Assembly (NCBI GenBank): GCA_947506075.1
Contig: CANNNN010000080.1
Span: forward strand, 1-9,425
Direction of reading: 5' to 3'
Source of the DNA: Methylococcaceae bacterium
GTDB taxonomy: Bacteria > Pseudomonadota > Gammaproteobacteria > Methylococcales > Methylomonadaceae
Length of the DNA: 9,425 nucleotides
The translations under genes and the position numbers were made by a program. Every line of letters begins with the position of its first letter. The first letter of the stretch is position 1. Of this stretch, positions 1 to 7,241 are shown one piece after another. The notes beneath the pieces were generated by a model. That model saw nothing but the letters and a program-made list of their open reading frames with translations, made no database searches and was not told the origin of the DNA.

Positions 1-504
1 CCAGCGCCGTTTCTGCCCGGTACCGGCATGAACCGTCAACAGCACCACCGGAATCAGTTCCAGCACACACCAAAACCAGAATTGCAGCACATTCAGCGCG
101 ACAAACGCCCCGATCAGGATGGCTTCATAGCCCAACAGGCAGCCGATGAACTGCCTGTCGGTCACATGCCGGGTAATCAAGGTATAAACTAAAACCAGCA
201 AGGTCAAAATAGCCGTTAACGGGATAAATAAAATATTCGTACCATCGACGCCGACACGGTAACTGAGTCCGGCAAAATGCACCTCTTCTACCAGATGTAT
301 GCCGGAGTGGCCCGCATCGAAAATAGCCAGCAGATAAACGCTAAGCGCTAATGTCAACAGTGCTCCGGCAAATCCAAAATACAGTGCCAGCTTCGCTGAT
401 CTGGAAATCCAAATGGCTATCATAGCCGCCAGCGGAACCAGCGTCATCGTCGTCAGCAACGGGAAGGCCGCTGATTCCGACCAGGGAGTAACAGTAATAT
501 CCAT
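1..504 (-). CDS. NuoM-like proton-antiporter subunit, N-terminal part (cut by window edge)
   Basis: An open frame runs from an ATG at 504 (protein begins MDITVTPWSE) to the left edge, giving 168 residues without a stop. It is strongly hydrophobic, with membrane segments at about residues 14-32, 38-57, 80-102 and 117-142. Residues 77-83 read VGVDGTN followed by a hydrophobic helix, which matches the GVDG segment before TM3 of complex I NuoM and its antiporter relatives. Residues 146-152 (VLELIP region) match the family's TM5 segment. It lies 230 bp downstream of dabB on the same strand, so it is probably the last or a later member of the inorganic-carbon transport operon. A membrane proton-conducting role is inferred from family and context. 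The usual TM5 glutamate five residues before the proline is a valine here, with a glutamate three before it instead. The ribosome binding site is weak (GAGAA, about 10 nt upstream). NuoL or NuoN affiliation is less likely but cannot be excluded without the rest of the gene. Confidence 0.85.
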   Translation of the reverse strand, partial: MDITVTPWSESAAFPLLTTMTLVPLAAMIAIWISRSAKLALYFGFAGALLTLALSVYLLAIFDAGHSGIHLVEEVHFAGLSYRVGVDGTNILFIPLTAILTLLVLVYTLITRHVTDRQFIGCLLGYEAILIGAFVALNVLQFWFWCVLELIPVVLLTVHAGTGQKRRW

Positions 505-583
505 CAGCAGTAAGTTCTCATTAATAATTTAAATTACGCACCGTCCACGAAAGGCACGAAAAAGTTTTGTCACTCTTCAGTAC

Positions 584-633
584 GCCGTTGTTTGCTCATT
601 CCCAATCCAGCTTCGGAACAAGTAAACAACGGC
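584..633. repeat. inverted repeat, 10-bp perfect arms with nested inner stem
   Basis: GCCGTTGTTT (584-593) is exactly complementary to AAACAACGGC (624-633). Inside, after symmetrical 5-nt bulges, TTCC (599-602) pairs with GGAA (615-618) around a 12-nt loop. The centre resembles a decayed copy of the widespread palindromic repeat GTTCCCAAGCTCCAGCTTGGGAAC. There is no run of T after either arm, so it is not a classical intrinsic terminator. In the transcript between dabB and the second NuoM-like gene it could act as an mRNA processing or stabilising structure. Confidence 0.6.
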
Positions 634-649
634 TGCTTCGATATAGAGT

Positions 650-667
650 GTAGGAGTGGCTTGCGAC
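650..667 (+). repeat. possible dispersed-repeat (REP-like) remnant
   Basis: The segment GTAGGAGTGGCTTGCGAC closely resembles the conserved arm of GTAGGAGCGGCTTTAGCCGCGAC-type extragenic elements found in many gammaproteobacterial genomes. Only one arm is clear here and there is no good complementary partner nearby, so it looks like a degenerate or half copy. The assignment rests on recalled similarity. Confidence 0.4.
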
Positions 668-734
668 GACCAAGCTGCATTTGTTCGTGCTAAGCGTGGA
701 CTGTTTTTTATCCAGTGGAGATTTTGCCAGGAAC

Positions 735-2291
735 TCAAAATGCGACTAACAACGTTATCAATACAAACAACACCAGATAACGGGGTCTGAGCACTGCTAG
801 TTCGAATCGGTTGGCGATATGGCCCAGTTCACGACCGTAACGGATCGCATCCTTACCGATACCGCGCAATACAAAGCGGTCCTCGAACCAGTGCAGGATG
901 GCTGCCGTCCATTCGGTCAGTTTTCCTGCCAGTCCGCTGCCCTGGGCAAAGTTATCGGAGTCATTATCCAGTTTAGCGCCTATTATCTGTTCTTCCAGTT
1001 GCGCTAGGGATGATATCGTGCGGATTGCGGGAGCCGGAGAACCCATTAGGTAATCAATGACATGATCATCAAAATAACTTAAATCGTGCGCCAAACCACG
1101 CACCGGTCTGACCAGAGCCCAGTCGGTAATCGGATCCAGCCAGAAACGCTGTAAGGAGGCTACATAAAGCCAAGCAGGGATCTTCCGCTGGGTGGTCTGT
1201 TTATCAGAGCCCTGAAGATTATGCATCAGCGATGGTGCAGTCAGGAATTGGTAGCCACGAACCACCGCATGTGCGCTAAGATGCCAAGCGGCCAGTTGCC
1301 AAAACCCCAGTCCGCATTCCAGAAACATCAGACCCAATTGGCCGGAGGACGCAAAAATCAGCGAGCTTTTAACATCGGTCTGCGTCAATCCAACCACAAA
1401 CCCATAAAGCGCCGTCGTCAAGCCGACGAGGGCGAGCATGGCCATAGCCAGCGGTGCCTGTTCAAAAATCGGGCTCAGCAAAATGACCAGATAGACGCCG
1501 GCATGCACCATCACTGCACCATAAAATACCGCACTCGACGGCGTGGGTCCTTCCATGGCCCTTGCCAGCCATGGCGTAAAGGGTAGTTGCGCTGATTTTG
1601 CAAAGGCGGCTACCGAAAAACACAGCGCCAGCGCGGTCGCTTCACCCGACGATAGCTCTAGCGATGCAGCATTGAGCGCATTCCAGTTGACGCTGTCAGT
1701 CCAGGCATAACTTAAGCCCGCGCCTAACAAAAAACTGGCCTCGCCGATGCGATTAGTCACCAAGACGCGCGTCGCATTGAGGGCCGCTACAGGGCGATCA
1801 TAAGCGTAGGCGATCAGAAAATAGGAACACAAGCCCGCCACTTCCCAGCCGATAAAGGTGAGAACTACATTGCCCGATAACACCAGCAACAGCATCGCCG
1901 ATGAAAACAGACATAGCATAAAAAAGAACCGGTGATACCCCGCTTCCCGATGCAGGTAATTTATTGAAAAACGGATGATGATGGCTAACAGCACAGAAAA
2001 CAACGCTGCCAAGCGGACGTTAAAACCAGTGGTAATGAAGTTTATCGATATGTCCAAGGTGTCGCTGCTCAGCCATAGACCGCCATTGTAGGAACCGGTA
2101 TTTTTGCCCAGCAAATCGAAACCCAGTAGTGTCAAGGCCAGCAAGCAGGACATCGTAATCGTCCAGCCGGCAATATCGGCCGTTATGCCTTCGCTATTTT
2201 CGCCTTCAATCAGCCCAAACAAATGCCCGATCCCGATAGCCATTGCTGCAACCAGCGGCATTAACGGAATTAAAAAAACTAAGGCATCCAT
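735..2291 (-). CDS. dabB: DabB: NuoL-like proton-conducting subunit of the DAB inorganic carbon transporter
   Basis: This is the membrane partner of DabA, inferred to use the proton gradient to power inorganic carbon uptake. The start chosen is the ATG at 2291, giving 518 residues beginning MDALVFLIPL. It overlaps the dabA stop by one base (TAATG), which implies translational coupling. An upstream in-frame ATG at 2354 would add 21 polar residues inside dabA. NuoL/MrpA hallmarks are visible: FIGWEVAGLCSYF with the TM5 Glu150, AKSAQLPF with the TM7 Lys232, the GPTPSSA turn at 248-254, DVKSS with Lys308, and His337 and His341. Two positions differ from complex I NuoL: the HAATMV motif is FYGAVMV (256-262), and the lysine after the second histidine is Arg345. 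After about residue 355 there is little membrane sequence until a final hydrophobic helix (503-518). Residues 371-500 are mostly amphipathic or soluble, so the usual TM11-14 with the distal channel lysine appear to be missing. Confidence 0.9.
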   Translation of the reverse strand: MDALVFLIPLMPLVAAMAIGIGHLFGLIEGENSEGITADIAGWTITMSCLLALTLLGFDLLGKNTGSYNGGLWLSSDTLDISINFITTGFNVRLAALFSVLLAIIIRFSINYLHREAGYHRFFFMLCLFSSAMLLLVLSGNVVLTFIGWEVAGLCSYFLIAYAYDRPVAALNATRVLVTNRIGEASFLLGAGLSYAWTDSVNWNALNAASLELSSGEATALALCFSVAAFAKSAQLPFTPWLARAMEGPTPSSAVFYGAVMVHAGVYLVILLSPIFEQAPLAMAMLALVGLTTALYGFVVGLTQTDVKSSLIFASSGQLGLMFLECGLGFWQLAAWHLSAHAVVRGYQFLTAPSLMHNLQGSDKQTTQRKIPAWLYVASLQRFWLDPITDWALVRPVRGLAHDLSYFDDHVIDYLMGSPAPAIRTISSLAQLEEQIIGAKLDNDSDNFAQGSGLAGKLTEWTAAILHWFEDRFVLRGIGKDAIRYGRELGHIANRFELAVLRPRYLVLFVLITLLVAF

Positions 2292-5200
2292 TATGCTACT
2301 CCAGCTTGTCTGATTAACATAGGTGCTACCGGCAGCGTTTGGTCCTTGTAACATTCGGATGAATTATCGCGAACAGGCAGATCTTTAGCCTCGGATTGCC
2401 AGCTCACAAAACCAGAATTTGTTTGGAACAAGGAAATCTCACCACTATCCGGGTCTTGAGTGCTCAGTTGCACCCAGCCGCCCGCAACCAGCTCCCGTAT
2501 ACTTTCCTGACGAGCATAGATTTGCTCCAGCACCGCTGTTTTGGTCTCAACCAGAATCAGAAGCCGCATCGGTTCATGAATCTCAATCATTTGTCGGGGC
2601 AAACCGGTACGCAAATCACTGCTAGCCCCTTCCATCACGCCGAAATAACCGGTCACGTTATGCGGTACTTTAGAGCCGCAACCAAAACGTTCATTATTGA
2701 CCGTAGAAAAATAATATTCCAGATTGATGCCTGCGCCTACCGGGGTTACCGCCAGCAAAAGCCCTTCCAACACCTTGCCATCGGGATCTTGGGTCGGATC
2801 ATAGGAAATCAGAAATACCCGCCGGTCAAAGAAAGCATCTTGCGTTAGTGAACGGCGCCCGACTACTGCAGAGGCATTAGTGGCATGGCCCAGTTCAGGC
2901 CGTGGTTGGGAAAAATCGGCCGCGCGCTCCTTAATATGCGACCAGGCCTGTTCGGGAGTCGGGTTGCGCGGTGCCGAAGCCAGCCTGCGGCAACGTTCGT
3001 GTGCCGACATCTGCTGGGCGTGTAATAATTCCCGTTGTAATTTTTTTAGTCCTGCCAGTCGTTCAACCGGGAGCAGATCCAGGTCATACCAGTTGATGTC
3101 TTCAGTGCAGGTGTTATGTTCAGCGCCGATAAACCAGGTGTCAGCAGGAATAGTGATGCCGGATGCCGCCAGTCGCTTGCGTATTTCGGGCCGATTAGCC
3201 ATCGCCGCAAATACGCGAGCATTCGGACCTCCGTGCCTGCCGCTGCAAGCGCCGCAATCGTAAGCGGCCAAATGCGGGTTATTCTGGCTGATCGAACCGT
3301 GTCCCATCAACACGACCACTTCCGAAAATCCGTAAGTCAAACCGGTATTGCGCAAAAAACCTGCAACTCGGTCAAACTGTTCGCTATCGGTAAAACCCAG
3401 TTTTGGACGATCGAGCGTGGCAAGCGTCTGATCAGCAGACGTAAACAGCAATTGTGTTTTGACCTCAGGCGAGACCCGTGTGGCCAAACCTGAAATCAGG
3501 CTTTTCTGGGCTTTTGGAAATAGCGATTTGGCCAATAAGTCGGCGAAAGTCAGCGGTGCAATCAGATCGATAAGCGCTTGCGATAACACCAGGTTACGGC
3601 GCAAGCTCTGATGCATCAGCTTGGTAAGCCTAAGCTGCAGTTTACGGCCTCGATTATGCTTAAGCTGAGATAATTCACCGCCCGGCAGAACCACTTCCTG
3701 AACTTCATGCGCAGGGGTGACCACGACTGGACACAGCGGCGTTACTTTGCTGTCGTCCAGCCCCTTATAATTCATCGCAACGCCGAAAAATCCGGCGGCG
3801 CCCAGGGTTTCAAGCGCGGGATTAAGCTCTTCGAGATGGCGGCGAAAACCCTCTTCGCGGTCGTCCATGCAGAAGATAATTTGCGCGTCGGGACGCTGAG
3901 CACGTCTATCCCAGCGACTGCGTTGATGATTGGCTCGTAAGGCCTGGAAAAAATCTTCCCGATAATGATGCTCGTAAGCCAGCAACCAGACTTTACTGCG
4001 TTCGCTCAGGGTGAATTCATCCAGCACGGCCAACAGGACTTGCAGGTCTTTAATGTCCAGTTGTTGCAGATCGAGGGCGTTTAGCCCCAGATGCTGGCAT
4101 AAACGAAACAAGCGCCAGCCGCTGTTCAGAGGGGTGAGGATAGCGGACTGAAGGAAGTCGAGCTGGGTCTTCTGTCTTCTATCCTCTGTCCGATGTGGGT
4201 CTTCTATTTTCTGTCTTCTGTCTTCTGTTCTCTGACTGCACTGCCAGGTCCAGATCAGGTCGGCGAGTTGCTGCCAATCTGTGCGGTCATAACGTTCGGA
4301 ACCGGCATGCAAGGTCAGCGATTCGACCCGGTGGGTCAGATATTCAGGCAAATTGCCCTGATATAACTGACTGCGTACCATAAATTCCGACAGGTTCTTG
4401 CGGAAATAACTTTGGATGGCACTCAGTTTGGCTTCGATTTTCCAGGTGTCGCGACATAGCTGATTCAGCCAGAGCCGATCCAGGGTCAGGCGTATGGCCA
4501 AATAATCGGCCAGCGTTGGAGCTGCGTCATTGTCACCAGTATAATTGGGGTGCTGCTGTCGCCAGTTGATCAGCCCTGACCAGCCGGGGATTTCCAGCGC
4601 CAGTCGGCGCAGATAGCCTGCCCATTGCGCTTGCGGTATTTCCAAATGATTAAGTTGTAGCAATATGGTATCGACGGCGTCTTCCGGCAATTCGGCAATA
4701 ATCTGTTTCCAGTCCAGCAACTCATGCAAAAAGGGATTTGCGTCATATTGAGCCGTTACCCGCCAGGCCGCGTAAAGACCTAAGTTGCTACGCTCAGGTA
4801 ACTGCCACGAAGCGACGCCTTCATCCAGTCCGGATGCACAAAACCTTATCAGCTGGCTACGGACGGAGTCGAGAATGTCTATGCCGCTCAATGCCAGCAT
4901 GAAGCCGCGCAAACTTATGCTGTCGCCTAACTGGCCCAGCAGTTCATTGAGCGCTGCGCCTGCTTGTTGCTGCATTTGCTGATGAGCTAATCCGCCTTGT
5001 CTGCCCTGAGCCATGTCGAAGGATGCAAGCCAAGCTTCGGCCTGTTCCAACGACAAATCCAGCATATTTTCCGGATGCAAAGCCGCATGCTCCAGGCCGA
5101 GCTTGGTTAAAATGCTTGCCCATAACTGCCGAATCCCGTTGGGATCGGCGGCCAGTAAGCGCCGTCTAAGCGCTTCGGGCACATCGGCTTGCACCGTGTC

Positions 5201-5614
5201 CAATGCGGCCAGTTCCTCTATTTGCCAGTTAAACTGACTGACGCTAACCGCCTGTAAGTCAAATAACAGCGCAATGCGATAAATAGCCTGCCGGGTAATG
5301 TTCTTATCTGGCAGGTCACAAACGATTTGCTCAGCCTGCAATTGTGGGCTCTGGGCAAATGCGGCGGATAGATCAGCCGCATCAATTCGACCTTGACGGT
5401 AAAAATCCCGGTTTTGCGCTTCAGGAAGATAACAGTCTATGCCGGTCAAGGCCTCGAATTCAGCTAAGGCCTGATCAAACGGCAGGTGCTGAAAACCATG
5501 CAAGGTATTGTGATGCACGAAGTCGAGGATAGGTGCCTGCCCAGGCAGCACATGATCCAGATGATTTAGCGCAGTGATGATTTGCTGGCGTAACTTTAAT
5601 GGGGAGTCTTGCAT
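2291..5614 (-). CDS. dabA: DabA: inorganic carbon transporter catalytic subunit (DUF2309/UPF0753 family)
   Basis: DabA couples with DabB to accumulate inorganic carbon, by the current model as a beta-carbonic-anhydrase-like zinc site that hydrates CO2 in one direction. The protein has 1107 residues, a long form compared with roughly 800-1000 in many relatives. It begins with the family's FVHHNTLHGFQHLPF segment (residues 32-46). The zinc and active-site residues are present: Cys582, Asp584 and Arg586 in FCMDDREEG, His772 in LMGHGS, and Cys787 in YDCGACSGRHGGPNAR. The 15-residue spacing from His772 to Cys787 matches that recalled for Halothiobacillus DabA2 (H524, C539). The C-terminal part carries GAGINLEYYFSTVNNERFGCGSK-like and HNVTGYFGVMEG motifs (961-996) typical of the long form. 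No membrane helices or signal peptide are obvious, consistent with a peripheral cytoplasmic subunit. The start at 5614 has a good site (TAGGA, 6 nt upstream) that overlaps the previous gene's stop. Oddity: residues 461-483 are encoded by a 7-bp repeat array. Confidence 0.96.
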   Translation of the reverse strand: MQDSPLKLRQQIITALNHLDHVLPGQAPILDFVHHNTLHGFQHLPFDQALAEFEALTGIDCYLPEAQNRDFYRQGRIDAADLSAAFAQSPQLQAEQIVCDLPDKNITRQAIYRIALLFDLQAVSVSQFNWQIEELAALDTVQADVPEALRRRLLAADPNGIRQLWASILTKLGLEHAALHPENMLDLSLEQAEAWLASFDMAQGRQGGLAHQQMQQQAGAALNELLGQLGDSISLRGFMLALSGIDILDSVRSQLIRFCASGLDEGVASWQLPERSNLGLYAAWRVTAQYDANPFLHELLDWKQIIAELPEDAVDTILLQLNHLEIPQAQWAGYLRRLALEIPGWSGLINWRQQHPNYTGDNDAAPTLADYLAIRLTLDRLWLNQLCRDTWKIEAKLSAIQSYFRKNLSEFMVRSQLYQGNLPEYLTHRVESLTLHAGSERYDRTDWQQLADLIWTWQCSQRTEDRRQKIEDPHRTEDRRQKTQLDFLQSAILTPLNSGWRLFRLCQHLGLNALDLQQLDIKDLQVLLAVLDEFTLSERSKVWLLAYEHHYREDFFQALRANHQRSRWDRRAQRPDAQIIFCMDDREEGFRRHLEELNPALETLGAAGFFGVAMNYKGLDDSKVTPLCPVVVTPAHEVQEVVLPGGELSQLKHNRGRKLQLRLTKLMHQSLRRNLVLSQALIDLIAPLTFADLLAKSLFPKAQKSLISGLATRVSPEVKTQLLFTSADQTLATLDRPKLGFTDSEQFDRVAGFLRNTGLTYGFSEVVVLMGHGSISQNNPHLAAYDCGACSGRHGGPNARVFAAMANRPEIRKRLAASGITIPADTWFIGAEHNTCTEDINWYDLDLLPVERLAGLKKLQRELLHAQQMSAHERCRRLASAPRNPTPEQAWSHIKERAADFSQPRPELGHATNASAVVGRRSLTQDAFFDRRVFLISYDPTQDPDGKVLEGLLLAVTPVGAGINLEYYFSTVNNERFGCGSKVPHNVTGYFGVMEGASSDLRTGLPRQMIEIHEPMRLLILVETKTAVLEQIYARQESIRELVAGGWVQLSTQDPDSGEISLFQTNSGFVSWQSEAKDLPVRDNSSECYKDQTLPVAPMLIRQAGVA
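4168..4234 (-). repeat. degenerate 7-bp tandem repeat array inside dabA
   Basis: Nine units of a heptamer, consensus CAGAAGA on the minus strand (TCTTCTG on plus), run from 4234 to 4200 (five units) and 4195 to 4168 (four units), separated by 4 bp. Three units make 21 nt, so the translation repeats with a 7-residue period (TEDRRQK, residues 463-469 and again 476-482). The array is wholly in frame with dabA and codes for a charged linker between family-conserved segments. Similar CAGAAGACAGAGGA-type heptamer arrays are, from memory, dispersed in intergenic DNA of various bacteria. Here one appears to have entered or arisen in a gene. Confidence 0.85.
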
Positions 5615-5622
5615 CGTTGTTC

Positions 5623-7113
5623 CTATAAAAGCCGCTGACTGATTATACTGTTCATCTGTCCCAGCGTTGCTGAGGACAAGCCCAGTAACGGCGCAGGCAA
5701 TAGGCCGAATAACACAATGCCGGCAACCAGAATGCCTGCCGCCAACAACTCCGGAGCCCTTAAGTCTTCGAGTTGTTGTATCGGCAGATTGGTCGGCCCG
5801 GTAAATAACAGGCTGATCGTGCGCATCGCGTAAGCGGCGCCGATTAACATGCTCAAGCTAAAAAACACCATTACGACCAGGCCCATGCCTTTGCTAGCAA
5901 AGGCGCTAAAGCCGCCAATCAGCGTATGTAGTTCGGCAATAAAACCAACCGAGCCCGGTAGTCCCATTGCAGCCAGCAAGGTTATCGTCATCAACAGGGT
6001 AAAGCGTGGCATCACTCGGATCAGTGAATTGTAATCCTGAATGTTGCGGGTATGCGTGCGTTCATATAACAAGCCAACCAGCAGGAACAGCGCAGCGGCA
6101 ATCAGGCCGTGAGCGGTCATTTGCAAGACCGCACCGGTAATGCCGGCCTCATTCAAGGTCGCGATACCCAACAAGACGATGCCCATATGACTGATGGAAG
6201 AATAGGCCACCATCGCTTTAAGATCACTTTGTCGCCAGGCCAATAATCCGCCATAAAGCATGCCGAACAGGCCCAGAAAAATCAGGAACGGCTGTAGCAG
6301 CTTTGCAGCTTCCGGCAGCATCACTACTGCGCGGATCAAGCCATAAGCGCCCATTTTCAGCAAAATGCCGGACAGCAGGATGCTGACTGGACTGGGCGCT
6401 TCGACATGAGCCAGCGGCAGCCAGCCGTGTAGCGGAAAAATCGGCAGTTTTACGCCAAAACCGATCACAAAACCCAGCAGCACTAAAACCTGCTCAGTTC
6501 TGGGCATGTCTTGAGCCGCCTGATGCATCGAAGACATTAAGGAGCCTGCGTGCTGAAGATCATATTGGCTGATCGCCAGCAGGCTGATCAGCATAAAAAC
6601 CGAGCCGCCCATCGTGTACAGCACAAAGTTAAGACTGGCCGCATGCCGCCTTTTACCACCCCAGCGGCCGATCAGGAAGAACAGCGGGATTAAGGTCACT
6701 TCCCAGAAGATATAGAACAACGCCCAGTCCTGAGCCAGAAACACGCCCAGCATGCCGAATTCCAGCAACAAGATGCAAATATGATAGCCCTTGACGCCGC
6801 TGGCTAAGGTCAGTGAAGCCAGTAAGGTTATCGAGGTAAGCAAGGTTGCCAATACCAGCATCGGTATCGATAAACCATCTATGCCCAACGCATAAGCGCT
6901 GCCCAATTTTGGATTCAGCGGAAAATATTCATTAAGCTGTAAATTCGCATCCTGCGCGTTATAAATGCTCAGTAGCCAACATACCGTTAAAAAGGCGATG
7001 GCGGTAAACAGGTGTGCGATGAAACGGATTAACTGGATGTTCCGCCCGGGCGTTAAAGCCAGCAGCAACACACCGACAGCCGGCGTCCAGAGCAATATGC
7101 TGAGTATCCCCAT
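5623..7113 (-). CDS. NuoM-like proton-conducting antiporter subunit (complex I subunit 4 family)
   Basis: The protein has 496 residues, the normal NuoM length, with about 14 predicted membrane segments. Family residues are in place: GIDGLSIP (77-84), FWEVTLIP with the TM5 Glu138, VKLPIFPLHGWLPLAHVEAPSPVS with Lys222 and His236, LLKMG with Lys253, SDLKAMVAYSSISHMG (296-311), and FIAEL with Glu394, which corresponds to the terminal-half glutamate of E. coli NuoM. It therefore looks a functional proton channel. No other Nuo genes are adjacent. It lies 8 nt upstream of dabA, its TAG stop forms part of the dabA ribosome binding site, and it is the first gene of the transporter operon. It is therefore inferred to be an accessory energising subunit of the DAB complex and not part of respiratory complex I. 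The start at 7113 follows an AAGGAA at 7130-7125, a rather long 11-nt spacing. Automatic annotation would probably call it NADH-quinone oxidoreductase subunit M. Confidence 0.9.
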   Translation of the reverse strand: MGILSILLWTPAVGVLLLALTPGRNIQLIRFIAHLFTAIAFLTVCWLLSIYNAQDANLQLNEYFPLNPKLGSAYALGIDGLSIPMLVLATLLTSITLLASLTLASGVKGYHICILLLEFGMLGVFLAQDWALFYIFWEVTLIPLFFLIGRWGGKRRHAASLNFVLYTMGGSVFMLISLLAISQYDLQHAGSLMSSMHQAAQDMPRTEQVLVLLGFVIGFGVKLPIFPLHGWLPLAHVEAPSPVSILLSGILLKMGAYGLIRAVVMLPEAAKLLQPFLIFLGLFGMLYGGLLAWRQSDLKAMVAYSSISHMGIVLLGIATLNEAGITGAVLQMTAHGLIAAALFLLVGLLYERTHTRNIQDYNSLIRVMPRFTLLMTITLLAAMGLPGSVGFIAELHTLIGGFSAFASKGMGLVVMVFFSLSMLIGAAYAMRTISLLFTGPTNLPIQQLEDLRAPELLAAGILVAGIVLFGLLPAPLLGLSSATLGQMNSIISQRLL

Positions 7114-7164
7114 GATTTTTAGTGTTCCTTATGCTCGGTGGTCTTTTGGATTCAAGGGAAAACA

Positions 7165-7192
7165 ATTTTACGTTAAGGTCGAGGCAGAGCAA
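7165..7192 (-). promoter_or_regulatory. candidate sigma-70 promoter for the NuoM-like/dabA/dabB operon
   Basis: On the minus strand TTGCTC (7192-7187) and TAAAAT (7170-7165) are spaced by 16 bp. The -10 box matches the consensus at five of six positions. The -35 box is poor (three of six), as expected for an activator-dependent promoter. Transcription would begin near 7158, giving a leader of about 45 nt. An alternative is a -10 TAAACT (7234-7229) that lies 7 bp downstream of the direct-repeat element, an arrangement resembling PhoB-type promoters in which the regulator box replaces the -35. Confidence 0.35.
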
Positions 7193-7208
7193 GCATTACC
7201 ATCAAGTA

Positions 7209-7222
7209 TCAAAAATTTTTGA
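7209..7222. repeat. 14-bp perfect palindrome
   Basis: TCAAAAATTTTTGA reads identically on both strands. It lies 20-50 bp downstream of the direct-repeat element and just upstream of the candidate promoter. It could be a binding site for a symmetric dimeric regulator, or simply an AT-rich bent tract. As an RNA hairpin it would be weak (A-U only, no loop). Confidence 0.5.
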
Positions 7223-7241
7223 GAGACTAGTTTAACATCGC

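Larger units (their letters stand above)
505..734. other. repeat-rich intergenic region between dabB and the second NuoM-like gene
   Basis: There is no credible gene in these 230 bp. The stretch holds a 12-bp AT palindrome (525-536, TAATTTAAATTA), a segment resembling dispersed cacgaaaggcacgaaa-type repeats (541-562), a long interrupted inverted repeat (584-633), and a GTAGGAGTGGCTTGCGAC segment (650-667) like the repeats common between proteobacterial genes. The resemblance to dispersed repeat families is from memory, not a search. The AT-rich palindrome lies 21-32 bp upstream of the NuoM-like start and could form part of a weak promoter, but no convincing -35 box is visible. Confidence 0.5.

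Noticed and set aside
1221..1586. Plus-strand open frame of 121 codons opposite dabB
   Set aside because: The translation is rich in Gln, His and Arg with no domain pattern, and it lies antisense to a well-supported membrane protein gene. The same holds for the other plus-strand frames across the window.
2292..2354. N-terminal extension of DabB by 21 residues from an ATG at 2354
   Set aside because: The extra residues are polar, read inside dabA in another frame and have no family match. The ATG at 2291 gives a normal hydrophobic N-terminus and a TAATG overlap.
4168..4234. CRISPR array or transposon footprint
   Set aside because: The units are contiguous 7-mers without spacers, target-site duplication or terminal inverted repeats.
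5623..7113. Respiratory complex I (nuo) operon
   Set aside because: Only NuoL/M-like subunits are present, with no peripheral, iron-sulphur or quinone-binding subunits, and dabA lies between them.
6959..7192. Minus-strand 77-codon frame across the start of the NuoM-like gene
   Set aside because: It overlaps the true gene out of frame, runs through the promoter region and has no recognisable motif.
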